Positions 1 through 5,836 are shown, counted from the stretch's first letter. The stretch is 5,836 nucleotides of DNA from Syntrophomonas sp. (GCA_003558625.1 PWPP01000033.1:1-5836), one strand, 5' to 3'. Numbers and translations: made by a program. Notes: generated by a model from the letters alone, not told the origin.

Positions 1-527
1 GCCGGGGGTATAACGGCCGGATAGCCGATAGGGGTTAAGGCCACAATTTCTTTGTCTTCTGCAATATCCAGGATCGATCTGATGCCAGGCTCATCGGCCA
101 GGGGCCCCGTCATCCAGCAGCTCCCCAGACCCTCAGCCCAGGCCGCCAAGAGCAGGTTTTGCAGGGCGGCGCTTATGCTTTGCAGGTGCATTTTCTGCAT
201 GCTTTCTTTTTCGGTTTTCGGAGCCAGTATGGCAATGATCAGCGGTGCCCCTCCATAAGTGGCCGCAAACTCCAGGTACATTTTTTTCCTGCTCTCATCA
301 TCCATTTTGGCACTGTAGGCTTGTGCCACCATATAAAAACTATCACTCAGTTGATTTTTTGTGGCTCCTGTGACCACAATGAACTCCCACTGCTGCATAT
401 TCATGCCCGACGGAGCCCAGTTGGCTGCATCCAATACCCGCTGCAATATCTCCCGGGGCACGGGATCCGGTTTGTACTGCCGTACCGAACGCCTGTTCTT
501 AATGATGTCATAGATATTCATAATCAT
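1..527 (-). CDS. Nitroreductase family FMN-dependent protein (C-terminus cut by window edge)
   Basis: This is a nitroreductase-fold flavoprotein, a family that uses FMN and NAD(P)H to reduce nitro compounds, quinones or related substrates in the cytoplasm; the substrate here cannot be told. The frame is open from 527 to the left edge, giving 175 residues. The N-terminal R-R-S-V-R-Q-Y segment (residues 12-18) is the usual FMN-phosphate-contacting region, followed by A-P-S-G-M-N-M-Q-Q-W (38-47), the family's PSxxNxQxW motif. A later segment with L-G-S-C-W is also typical, and the visible end (I-G-Y-P) is the familiar C-terminal motif, so probably only some 10-30 residues are missing. The ATG at 527 is chosen because AAGGAGG (534-540) lies 6 bases upstream; the in-frame ATG at 521 is spaced worse. 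It lies 107 bases downstream of the YolD-like gene on the same strand and could be partly cotranscribed with it. The family call is secure; the specific activity is not. Confidence 0.9.
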   Translation of the reverse strand, partial: MIMNIYDIIKNRRSVRQYKPDPVPREILQRVLDAANWAPSGMNMQQWEFIVVTGATKNQLSDSFYMVAQAYSAKMDDESRKKMYLEFAATYGGAPLIIAILAPKTEKESMQKMHLQSISAALQNLLLAAWAEGLGSCWMTGPLADEPGIRSILDIAEDKEIVALTPIGYPAVIPP

Positions 528-548
528 CCTCTCCCTCCTTTGCCTTTA

Positions 549-627
549 ATTATATACTGATCAGCCCCGGCAAAAAACTCCTGCCAGGCCCATCCATTAT
601 TCTTGTCTGTTCATTTTCCACTGTCAA
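549..627 (-). promoter_or_regulatory. Candidate promoter(s) for the nitroreductase gene
   Basis: Two partial sigma-A-like signals are visible on the minus strand. A perfect -10 TATAAT sits at 554-549, just upstream of the ribosome binding site, but its -35 position (577-572) is only a run of T. A perfect -35 TTGACA sits at 627-622 with a weak -10 (AAGAAT, 604-599) at 17-base spacing. Either could give the nitroreductase its own transcript. Neither is complete, so the call is tentative. Confidence 0.3.
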
Positions 628-634
628 CACCGGG

Positions 635-973
635 CTAAAAACAATCCGGTTCTATATGCAGGGCCTGGATAAAAAGCATCTTTAAGACCCGGCACTCCCC
701 CTGCCCATCAAGCAGCGTAATCTCCTGCTCTTGAGCATTCCAGCATAAAATCCTGCCGGTGAAAACATAGACGGTTCCCTGGGGGTTATAATCAATAGAA
801 ACCTCGAAATCCCGTCCAACCAACTGCATGATTTGATGCCGGATTTTTTCTTCTTCGGACTTGGATTTATAATAGGGAGCAGGACTTTCATAAAGTGCCT
901 GGAGCAAACGTTTGTGCTCCGGCAACATGATGCCGGCCCATTTTTTTGCTCCCCGGTCATGTATTGGCCCCAT
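635..973 (-). CDS. YolD-like family protein, SOS-regulated
   Basis: This 112-residue protein has the YolD-like domain over nearly its whole length. An N-terminal D-R-G-x-K-K-W motif (residues 6-11) is followed by L-P-E-H (17-20), a charged helical stretch with S-E-E-E-K (39-43), then a beta-rich half with V-S-I-D-Y (58-62), a G-R-I turn (73-75) and I-T-L-L-D-G (85-90). YolD-like proteins are small Firmicute proteins often encoded beside Y-family (UmuC/DinB-like) translesion polymerases; their biochemical role is poorly defined. The frame stays open up to 1048, but the start at 973 is preferred. The domain begins there, a G-rich Shine-Dalgarno-like run (979-985) lies 5 bases upstream, and the predicted promoter and LexA box lie inside the longer version, so its upstream start would not be in the transcript. 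No polymerase partner is present in the window, which makes this an orphan copy. Family confidence is good; exact function is unknown. Confidence 0.85.
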   Translation of the reverse strand: MGPIHDRGAKKWAGIMLPEHKRLLQALYESPAPYYKSKSEEEKIRHQIMQLVGRDFEVSIDYNPQGTVYVFTGRILCWNAQEQEITLLDGQGECRVLKMLFIQALHIEPDCF

Positions 974-1004
974 GGCTTCCCCCCCGTTTTTATCAGATAT
1001 GATT

Positions 1005-1033
1005 ATGATATTAGAACATTTGTTCTTGCGCAA
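1005..1033 (-). promoter_or_regulatory. LexA-type SOS promoter of the YolD-like gene
   Basis: On the minus strand a -35-like TTGCGC (1033-1028) and a -10-like TATCAT (1010-1005) are separated by exactly 17 bases. The spacer contains the palindrome AGAACAAATGTTCT (1026-1013), whose core GAAC-AAAT-GTTC fits the Firmicute LexA/DinR consensus CGAACRNRYGTTCG except for the outermost base on one side. A repressor bound there would block RNA polymerase directly. The predicted transcript starts near 998 and supports the translation start at 973. The -35 is weak (three of six bases), which is common when regulation is by repressor release. Confidence 0.7.
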
Positions 1034-1101
1034 GGGTTCTGTCACCATCTGATCCGGCTATAGCATGACCTACCGCTTCAAATCTCGCCCTGATGGCTTC
1101 A

Positions 1102-1128
1102 TCATCAGGAACAGCCTGTTCCTGATGA
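1102..1128 (-). terminator. Strong hairpin after the methyltransferase gene, possible terminator
   Basis: A perfect 13-base inverted repeat (TCATCAGGAACAG and CTGTTCCTGATGA around one central base) begins one base past the methyltransferase stop codon. As RNA it would form a 12-pair stem with a three-base loop. There is no U-tract on either strand, so it is not a classic intrinsic terminator. It may stabilise the 3' end of the mRNA, or limit read-through into the SOS-controlled gene. A third element, CCTGATG at 1089-1095, can pair with 1103-1109 instead. Confidence 0.45.
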
Positions 1129-1129
1129 A

Positions 1130-1711
1130 TTATTCCAGGGGCTTAAGAGCCGTAATCGCATAAAATCGGGTCTTCAGCTCTCTACACTCCAGGTGGGCAA
1201 AACCATAGCGGGTCAAAAGATCTTTTACGGTCTCCGGGGCCAGGCGGTCTTCCAGGGGAGGTCCGCCCTCGGCGGCTTCTTTTTTCCATTCGATCAGGGC
1301 TATTTTCCCCCCGGGCTTGATGATCCTTGCCACCTCGGGCATAAATGCCCCGGGGTCATTTACTTCGTGGAGAACAAAGGCCAGGAACGCAAAGTCCGCA
1401 GTATGATTGCCCAGCATGAGCCGATTTTCTTCGCTTTTCACTACCTCAATCCAGGGTAGCTGCTCCTCCCGGGCCCGGGATAAAACTACATCCAGCATCG
1501 GCTGCTCAATATCCAGAGCATAGACTTTGCCCCCAGGGCCTACCAGTCGGGCCGCAGGAATAGAAAAATACCCGGTTCCACACCCTATATCCAGCATGGT
1601 ATCTGCCTTCTGCAATCCCATGCTGGTCAGGATCTCTTCCGGTGGAAGCTCCTGTCTTCGCTGTGGACTATCCAGCCTGGCCTTATGCTGGTGATTGAAT
1701 TTATGGTTCAT
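1130..1711 (-). CDS. Class I SAM-dependent methyltransferase (UbiE/methyltransferase-11-like)
   Basis: This 193-residue cytoplasmic protein has a Rossmann-type methyltransferase fold. Motif I is L-D-I-G-C-G-T-G-Y-F (residues 40-49), which binds S-adenosylmethionine. The acidic end of strand beta-2 is at A-L-D-I-E (65-69). Motif IV-like F-V-L-H-E-V is at 112-117, and the post-core strand K-P-G-G-K-I-A-L-I-E-W is at 132-142. The substrate cannot be read from the sequence; a similar pattern occurs in enzymes acting on quinones, lipids, metalloids and other small molecules. The N-terminus is His-rich (H3, H7, H9) and carries an L-D-S-P-Q-R-R segment. The ATG at 1711 is chosen because GAGAGGAG ends 6 bases upstream; a TTG at 1738 gives a longer version with no such site. 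It starts 61 bases after the crotonase gene on the same strand and is probably transcribed with it, which hints at, but does not prove, a linked role. Confidence 0.88.
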   Translation of the reverse strand: MNHKFNHQHKARLDSPQRRQELPPEEILTSMGLQKADTMLDIGCGTGYFSIPAARLVGPGGKVYALDIEQPMLDVVLSRAREEQLPWIEVVKSEENRLMLGNHTADFAFLAFVLHEVNDPGAFMPEVARIIKPGGKIALIEWKKEAAEGGPPLEDRLAPETVKDLLTRYGFAHLECRELKTRFYAITALKPLE

Positions 1712-1772
1712 ATGGCTCTCCTCTCTTTTTAGAATCAACCGGCTGCCTTATTCCCGAAACCGGATTAGATCT

Positions 1773-2561
1773 TCAGGGGGTCTTTTTAATATCCAGCAGA
1801 GGTTTCCCGTCTACCAGGCGATTAAGCATTAAAAGCACCTGATTGCGGTTTTCAAGATGGACTGCCGCTTCAAGCCCACCGCTATCCAGGTTCTGGTTTA
1901 TGGCTTCCTTGGTCAGTCTGACCGCCAGGGGATCTTTGCCGGCAATGAGCCGGGCTTTTTCCAGGGCGGTATGCAGCAGCTCTTCCCGGGGCACACAGGC
2001 AGAAGCAAATCCTAAATTCATCGCCTCTTCAGCATCCATAAAACGTCCGGTCAGCAACAGGTCATAAGCCACCCCGGCACCGATGAGGCGGGGCAGAAAA
2101 TAACTAGATCCCATATCAGCACCACCCAACCCTATGTTGGCGTAAAAAGCGGAAAAGCGGGCATCGGGGGAAATAATCCTCATGTCTGCAGCTAAGGCAA
2201 AACTAAATCCCCCTCCCGCAGCCGCTCCATGGATCAGGGCAATAAACGGCTGGGGTATATTCCTCATTTTCTGCAGCATCAAAGCCAGCTGGGACTGCCA
2301 GGTATAAAGAGCAGGCCCCTTAAGCCTTTCCCCGGCAATTTCTTCTTTTATGTCCAGTCCCCCGCAAAACCCCTTCTCCCCTTCCCCCTTAAGGATGATA
2401 ACCCGCACTCTTTCATCAAGGGCCACCAGGTCCATAAACTGGAGCATTTCGGTCAATAATTCATAAGAAATGGCATTCATACTTTGGGGACGGTTCAGGG
2501 CCAGTAACAAAATCCCCTCTTCAATAAAATCGATTTTTAAGGTCTGATAATGGTATTCCAC
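1773..2561 (-). CDS. Enoyl-CoA hydratase/isomerase (crotonase) family protein
   Basis: This 262-residue protein is full length for the crotonase family, whose members act on acyl-CoA thioesters (hydration, isomerisation, hydrolysis or C-C cleavage). The first oxyanion-hole region is F-C-G-G-L-D (residues 65-70) and the second is H-G-A-A-A-G-G-G-F-S-F-A-L-A-A-D (111-126), a strong family signature. The region after it, G-G-A-D-M-G-S-S-Y-F-L-P-R-L-I-G (146-161), and L-L-L-T-G-R (168-173) match a common bacterial subgroup. By eye, the two catalytic glutamates of rat mitochondrial hydratase align with Tyr140 and Asp167, so simple hydration is not assured; Asp149 lines up roughly with the catalytic Asp of dienoyl-CoA isomerases. 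Translation starts at GTG 2561 with AAAGGAG about 9 bases upstream. The methyltransferase follows closely on the same strand. Fatty-acid or aromatic-acid CoA metabolism is plausible; the reaction is not determined. Confidence 0.9.
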   Translation of the reverse strand: MEYHYQTLKIDFIEEGILLLALNRPQSMNAISYELLTEMLQFMDLVALDERVRVIILKGEGEKGFCGGLDIKEEIAGERLKGPALYTWQSQLALMLQKMRNIPQPFIALIHGAAAGGGFSFALAADMRIISPDARFSAFYANIGLGGADMGSSYFLPRLIGAGVAYDLLLTGRFMDAEEAMNLGFASACVPREELLHTALEKARLIAGKDPLAVRLTKEAINQNLDSGGLEAAVHLENRNQVLLMLNRLVDGKPLLDIKKTP

Positions 2562-2834
2562 TTTTCTGCACTCCTTTCTTTTCCCGTTAGCTTATGTAAA
2601 ATTCCAGGTTTGGGCCTTTTTGTCCTCGTGTTTTGTGCTTTTTGTTTTCCTTGTCTTACCCGCCTCCCCTTTTTGAATCAGTCATGAAGACCCCGGCCAC
2701 GGTACCTTCGTTATGTAACTCCCTGGGACCCGACCTTCTATTCCCGGATTAATTCTTTGGTGCTGTATTCTTTTCATCTGTTTTTGTATATATTAATAAA
2801 GTACTATAAAATGAGAAAAAAAGGATCTGGAAAT
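2562..2834. other. Divergent intergenic region between crotonase and MATE genes
   Basis: These 273 bases contain the 5' leaders of the minus-strand crotonase and the plus-strand MATE gene. The stretch 2610-2660 is T/G-rich on the plus strand (A/C-rich in the crotonase leader) with short near-repeats such as GACAAAAAGG and AACAAAAAGC. No convincing promoter for the crotonase gene could be picked out. No RNA gene or supported small gene was found. Confidence 0.6.
2782..2810 (+). promoter_or_regulatory. Weak candidate promoter for the MATE gene
   Basis: TATAAA at 2805-2810 is a fair -10 element, with TTTTGT at 2782-2787 as a poor -35 at 17-base spacing in a locally AT-rich stretch. The predicted start near 2817 would give a leader of about 18 bases that still includes the AAAGGA ribosome binding site. 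Other registers are possible. Confidence 0.3.
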
Positions 2835-4277
2835 ATGAAAGCACAAAGTGAACGGCTGGGAAAAGAGCCCATACCTCAATTATTGGCCCGGTTGGCTCTC
2901 CCGGCTATGTTTGGCATGTTTGTGATGGCTGTATATAATGTGGTAGACATCATCTTCATAGCCCGGGCTGTAGGGACCGTCGGTGTTGCTGCCGTATCCA
3001 TTGCCTTCCCCGTGAAAATGATCATGATGGCCGTTGCAGGAGCCATCGGCCTCGGGGCATCATCCGTAATAGCACGGATGCTCGGTGCCGGCAAGACCGA
3101 TACGGCCAACCAGGTTTTCGGCAATGTCATCAGTCTGGTACTTTTGGTCAGTCTTATCGGGATTTTCCTGGGTCTAAGCCAGCTGACTCCTATTTTATAT
3201 CTGTTTGGTTCCAGTGAAACCATCTTGCCTTTTGCCCGCGATTATTTGGGCATTATCCTCTACGGTACCATCTTTTTTGCCTTTGCCTTTGCCATGAACA
3301 ATATTGTCCGCTCTGAAGGTAATGCCAAAACGGCTATGATGACCATGTTGGTTTCTGCCGGCTTCAACATAATTCTGACCCCTATTTTCATTTTTGTGTT
3401 GGGATGGGGGATAAAGGGTGCCGCACTCTCTACGGTTTTATCCCAGGGCATTACCGCACTTTACCTGGTCCTTTATTTTGCCTCGGGAAAAAGCAGCCTT
3501 TCTTTTCATATGAGGTATTTGCGACCCCGCCTTCTTATTGTCAAACAGATCATGGCCGTAGGTTCGTCTGCTTTTGTGCACCAGGCAGCAGGGAGTATCA
3601 TGCTCATTATCGCCAACCATATGCTGATTATCCATGGGGGAGACCTGGCTGTAGGTGTGTTTGGTATGATGCACAAGGTTCTCATGTTTTATTTTATGCC
3701 TATATATGGCATTGCCCAGGGGCTTTTACCCCTGGTAGGTTTTAATTATGGAGCCCATCTTTATCACCGGGTTAGCGAATCCATTGTCATGGCTTTCAAG
3801 GCTTCTACCATGATTGCCGCCTTTGCCTTCATGTCCATTTTGATTTTTCCCGGACCCATCATGATGATATTTACCAATGACTCGGACGCCCTGCACATGG
3901 GCCAAAATGCTTTGCCCGTTATGTTTGCCCTGTCTGTTACCATCGGGGTGCAAATGGTTGCCGGGGTCGTATTTCAGGCCCTGGGAAAAGCTAAGGCCGC
4001 CTTTGTATTATCTATGTCCCGGCAGCTGCTGTTTTTAATCCCTTTGCTCCTGCTGCTCCCGGCCTTATGGGGCTTGCCGGGTGTATGGCTGGCCTTTCCC
4101 CTGGCAGACTTTCTGGCCTTCCTGCTGTCTCTGGCCTTCATATATAAATACCGCCAGACATTCTTCGTCCATAAATATTGCCCGCGTCCCGAAGCCTCTG
4201 TCGCTGCTGCTCCCCCGGCCCCGCCTGTTGCCGGAAATACCCCGGGGGAATATTGCCAAGTGATGGATAAAACATAA
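2835..4277 (+). CDS. MATE family multidrug/sodium efflux transporter (MepA/DinF-like)
   Basis: This 480-residue polytopic inner-membrane protein belongs to the MATE family, which exports drugs or metabolites in exchange for Na+ or H+. The N-terminal L-G-K-E-P-I-P-Q-L-L segment (residues 8-17) runs into helix 1, and V-Y-N-V-V-D-I-I-F-I-A-R (33-44) is the typical MepA-like loop 1 signature. G-L-G-A-S-S-V-I-A-R-M-L-G (72-84) and R-S-E-G-N-A-K (159-165) are conserved in the first half. P-I-Y-G-I-A-Q-G-L-L-P-L-V-G-F-N-Y-G-A (289-307) and F-Q-A-L-G-K (380-385) are their counterparts in the second half, so both six-helix bundles are complete, about 12 membrane segments in all. The ATG at 2835 is preferred because AAAGGA lies about 9 bases upstream; ATG 2811 and TTG 2757 lengthen the frame without a binding site. 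The last 40 residues form a hydrophilic, Ala/Pro-rich tail (456-466 almost only A, P and V) that is longer than usual. The substrate is unknown. Confidence 0.93.
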   Translation: MKAQSERLGKEPIPQLLARLALPAMFGMFVMAVYNVVDIIFIARAVGTVGVAAVSIAFPVKMIMMAVAGAIGLGASSVIARMLGAGKTDTANQVFGNVISLVLLVSLIGIFLGLSQLTPILYLFGSSETILPFARDYLGIILYGTIFFAFAFAMNNIVRSEGNAKTAMMTMLVSAGFNIILTPIFIFVLGWGIKGAALSTVLSQGITALYLVLYFASGKSSLSFHMRYLRPRLLIVKQIMAVGSSAFVHQAAGSIMLIIANHMLIIHGGDLAVGVFGMMHKVLMFYFMPIYGIAQGLLPLVGFNYGAHLYHRVSESIVMAFKASTMIAAFAFMSILIFPGPIMMIFTNDSDALHMGQNALPVMFALSVTIGVQMVAGVVFQALGKAKAAFVLSMSRQLLFLIPLLLLLPALWGLPGVWLAFPLADFLAFLLSLAFIYKYRQTFFVHKYCPRPEASVAAAPPAPPVAGNTPGEYCQVMDKT

Positions 4278-4310
4278 AAACAGTACTTCTTACTTGCATT
4301 GGCAAAGCTA

Positions 4311-4338
4311 TTGCCGGAACATGTTTTATAAATATAAT
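4311..4338 (+). promoter_or_regulatory. Sigma-A-type promoter for the phosphatase-ATPase gene
   Basis: A perfect -10 TATAAT (4333-4338) lies 16 bases after TTGCCG (4311-4316), which matches the -35 consensus at four of six positions. The predicted start near 4345 leaves a very short leader, with the AAGGAGG site at 4346-4352, so the true start may lie slightly earlier. A small inverted repeat, GGCAA-AGCTA-TTGCC (4301-4315), overlaps the -35 and could be an operator or a weak 3' hairpin for the MATE mRNA; it has no T-tract directly behind it. Confidence 0.55.
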
Positions 4339-4359
4339 GGATGGGAAGGAGGCCACCCC

Positions 4360-5823
4360 GTGTCACCCAACTGCAACCATAAATCCGATTTTGATAGGCT
4401 GCATGCCCTGGAGCTGGTAAAGGGTTGGGCCTGCATCGTTGGCCGGAAGCAAAAAGAAGCCCAGGGCCGGAAAAACATCCGGCTTGACACCAAGTCCAGC
4501 CATATAGACCTGGTAACAGAGATCGATTTAAGCTCGGAACAGTTTTTAATCGATGCAATTCACCGGCATTTCCCTCATCACGCCATATTGTCGGAAGAAG
4601 CGGGTCGCGAAGATGTAACCAGTGACTATCTCTGGATCATAGACCCCCTGGACGGCACCACCAATTACGCCCAGGGCCTCCCTATCTATTCCGTATCCAT
4701 AGCCCTGCAGTTTAAGCAGGAAACCATTCTGGGAGTTATTTATGTGCCCAGCCTGGAGCAGATGTTTGAAGTCAGCAAGGGTCAGCAGCCCCGCTTAAAC
4801 AACCGGGAAATCTTTCCGGGAACCAAGACCGAGCTCAAAGATTGTGTTTTCGCTACCGGCTTTCCTTATGACCGGGCTACCCATGAAGACAACAACCTCA
4901 ATTATTTTGCCCGTATCGTACCCAAAATCAGAGGCATTGTCCGCATGGGGTCGGCCGCTTATGACCTGGCCTGTGTAGCCGCAGGCTTTCTGGATGGTTT
5001 TTGGGAGTTAAACCTGGGTCCCTGGGATGTTGCTGCAGGGGCATTGATGGTGCAGGAAGCAGGAGGAGAAGTCATTTATCTTCCCCATAAAAGAGGTGTT
5101 TCCCTGGTAGCGGGAAACAAACAAATCTGCCCCCAAATATTACAGGAACTATTTGACGAAGACAGGAAAAACTCATCCGCAATGAAAACAATCGCCCTAT
5201 TATCTACCCCCGGGGGGACAGGAAAAACCACCTTAGCCGTTCATCTCGCCACCGGGTTCAAGAAGCTGGGATTAAAGGTGCTCCTGGTAGATGGTTCAGA
5301 AAATGATGGCCTTTGCCGGTGGCTGGAAATAGTCCCCTGCACAAAATCTGGGACCAGGTTAATAGATCCACCACCCCGGAATTCTTCACTGATTTCGTTA
5401 ATTGCCTCCGGCCCCCTGGAATTGGATGTTTTACCCTGGCCTGCAGGTATAAAATCTTCTATGTCGGGTGCTCTTTTACATAAGCACCTGCATCTATTGC
5501 ACTACGACCTGGTCATTTTAGATATGGGGCCTGATTCGGGAGACATCGAATCCGCCTCCGCGATGGCGGATTATATTATGGTTCCCATTAACTTGAGACA
5601 GGATCAGGAAGCAGATGACCTGGCAGTTTTGGATCAGGCCATCAAAACCTTAAGCCGGCAGCAAAAAGAACTCCATCTCATGGTTCCTGTAAACATTAAT
5701 ACCCGGGAATGGGCTGATAATAGCCGTCGTCTCTTCACCCTGGTCGACATTTTCGGGGCAGATAAAATTGCTGACATCATTGGAAGCTGTGCCAGAATTA
5801 ATGACCTTCCCGAACAGCATAAG
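4360..5823 (+). CDS. Inositol monophosphatase fused in frame to a ParA/MinD-like ATPase (3' end missing)
   Basis: One stop-free frame of at least 488 residues starts at GTG 4360, 7 bases after a perfect AAGGAGG (4346-4352). Residues 1 to about 265 are a full-length inositol-monophosphatase/SuhB-type, Mg2+-dependent sugar- or inositol-phosphate phosphatase. D-L-V-T-E-I-D is at 50-56, L-S-E-E-A-G at 77-82 and the metal-binding D-P-L-D-G-T-T-N-Y at 95-103. G-S-A-A-Y-D-L-A is at 197-204 and L-G-P-W-D-V-A-A-G at 219-227, with the third metal-ligand Asp at 223. All expected catalytic residues are present. After a short polar linker (about 266-274) a ParA/MinD-like P-loop ATPase begins: P-G-G-T-G-K-T-T (284-291), V-L-L-V-D (307-311), Walker B-like L-V-I-L-D-M-G-P (384-391), then V-P-I-N (408-411). 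Its C-terminus lies beyond the contig end. The four residues after 488 come from adapter sequence. The domain identities are firm; whether the fusion is genuine or comes from an indel is open. Confidence 0.85.
5182..5823 (+). other. ParA/MinD-like ATPase domain, possibly a separate gene starting at ATG 5182
   Basis: The ATPase part begins with Met-Lys-Thr-Ile-Ala-Leu-Leu, exactly how a free-standing ParA/MinD-like protein would begin. If translated separately, its ribosome binding site would be poor: the nearest AGGA (5164-5167) is 14 bases away. The family includes partition ATPases, division-site selectors, and metallocentre or polysaccharide-assembly ATPases; the divergent motifs here do not decide between them. 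The usual signature lysine before GGxGKT is Pro284, and the second Asp of the usual DxD after strand 2 is Ser313. Confidence 0.6.
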
Positions 5824-5836
5824 AGATCGGAAGAGC
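5824..5836. other. Illumina TruSeq adapter remnant at contig end
   Basis: The final 13 bases, AGATCGGAAGAGC, are identical to the common start of the Illumina TruSeq adapter and stop exactly at the window edge. This is library-construction sequence left in the assembly, not genome. The residues it encodes in the preceding frame (Arg-Ser-Glu-Glu) should be ignored. Confidence 0.93.

Noticed and set aside
159..560. Plus-strand open frame of 133 codons
   Set aside because: It is antisense to the nitroreductase, whose motifs and ribosome binding site are clear, and its product has no family features.
560..585. Possible terminator hairpin (CCTGGCA and TGCCGGG) after the YolD-like gene
   Set aside because: The stem is short, includes a G-T pair and is not followed by a T-run on the transcribed strand.
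1109..1121. GAAC-N5-GTTC as a second LexA box
   Set aside because: The spacer is five bases instead of four and the sequence is explained by the larger hairpin.
2680..2725. T-box-like string on the minus strand (GAAGGTACCGTGG)
   Set aside because: It only loosely resembles the T-box core; the TGGN motif is not in the right place, no specifier stem or terminator is evident, and a crotonase is not a typical target.
2684..2752. Small plus-strand frame of 22 codons (ATG 2684) in the divergent region
   Set aside because: No Shine-Dalgarno sequence precedes it and the product has no recognisable feature.
3974..4558. Long minus-strand open frame (194 codons) across the MATE end and the phosphatase start
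   Set aside because: It lies opposite two well-supported plus-strand genes, has no recognisable domain and reads as low-quality protein; it is a shadow frame.
1..5836. CRISPR arrays, tRNA or rRNA genes, insertion sequences
   Set aside because: No regularly spaced repeats, no tRNA-like cloverleaf, no rRNA-like sequence and no transposase or terminal repeats were seen.

Overview
The window looks like the end of a metagenomic or draft-genome contig from an anaerobic-type Firmicute (Clostridia-like; this is inference). Supporting signs are a YolD-like gene behind a Bacillus/Clostridium-type LexA box, strong AAGGAGG ribosome binding sites, GTG starts, a MepA/DinF-like MATE transporter and moderate GC content. 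The last 13 bases (5824-5836) match the start of the Illumina TruSeq adapter exactly, so the right edge is a contig end with library contamination rather than genome sequence.

Left part, all on the minus strand and read from right to left: a crotonase-fold enoyl-CoA hydratase/isomerase (1773-2561); a class I SAM-dependent methyltransferase (1130-1711) 61 bases downstream and probably cotranscribed; a small YolD-like protein (635-973) whose own promoter carries a LexA box between the -35 and -10 elements; and a nitroreductase-family flavoprotein (527 down to base 1) cut by the left edge. A strong hairpin follows the methyltransferase stop and separates it from the SOS-type promoter.

The 273 bases from 2562 to 2834 separate the divergent left and right halves. 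They hold the leaders of the crotonase and MATE genes, and I see no further gene there.

Right part, on the plus strand: a 12-helix MATE efflux transporter (2835-4277) with an Ala/Pro-rich tail; then a good sigma-A-type promoter and an AAGGAGG site driving one long open frame (4360 to the contig end). That frame encodes a complete inositol-monophosphatase-family enzyme joined in frame, with no stop codon, to a ParA/MinD-like P-loop ATPase. This fusion is the most unusual item here. The ATPase lacks the signature lysine of the deviant Walker A motif. A caveat is that in the +1 frame a TGA overlaps the ATPase start as ATGA, so a single-base error could turn two coupled genes into an apparent fusion.

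The genes do not form one obvious pathway. The window reads as several small transcription units: lipid/CoA metabolism plus methyl transfer, an SOS-inducible accessory gene, a flavin reductase, an efflux pump, and the phosphatase-ATPase.
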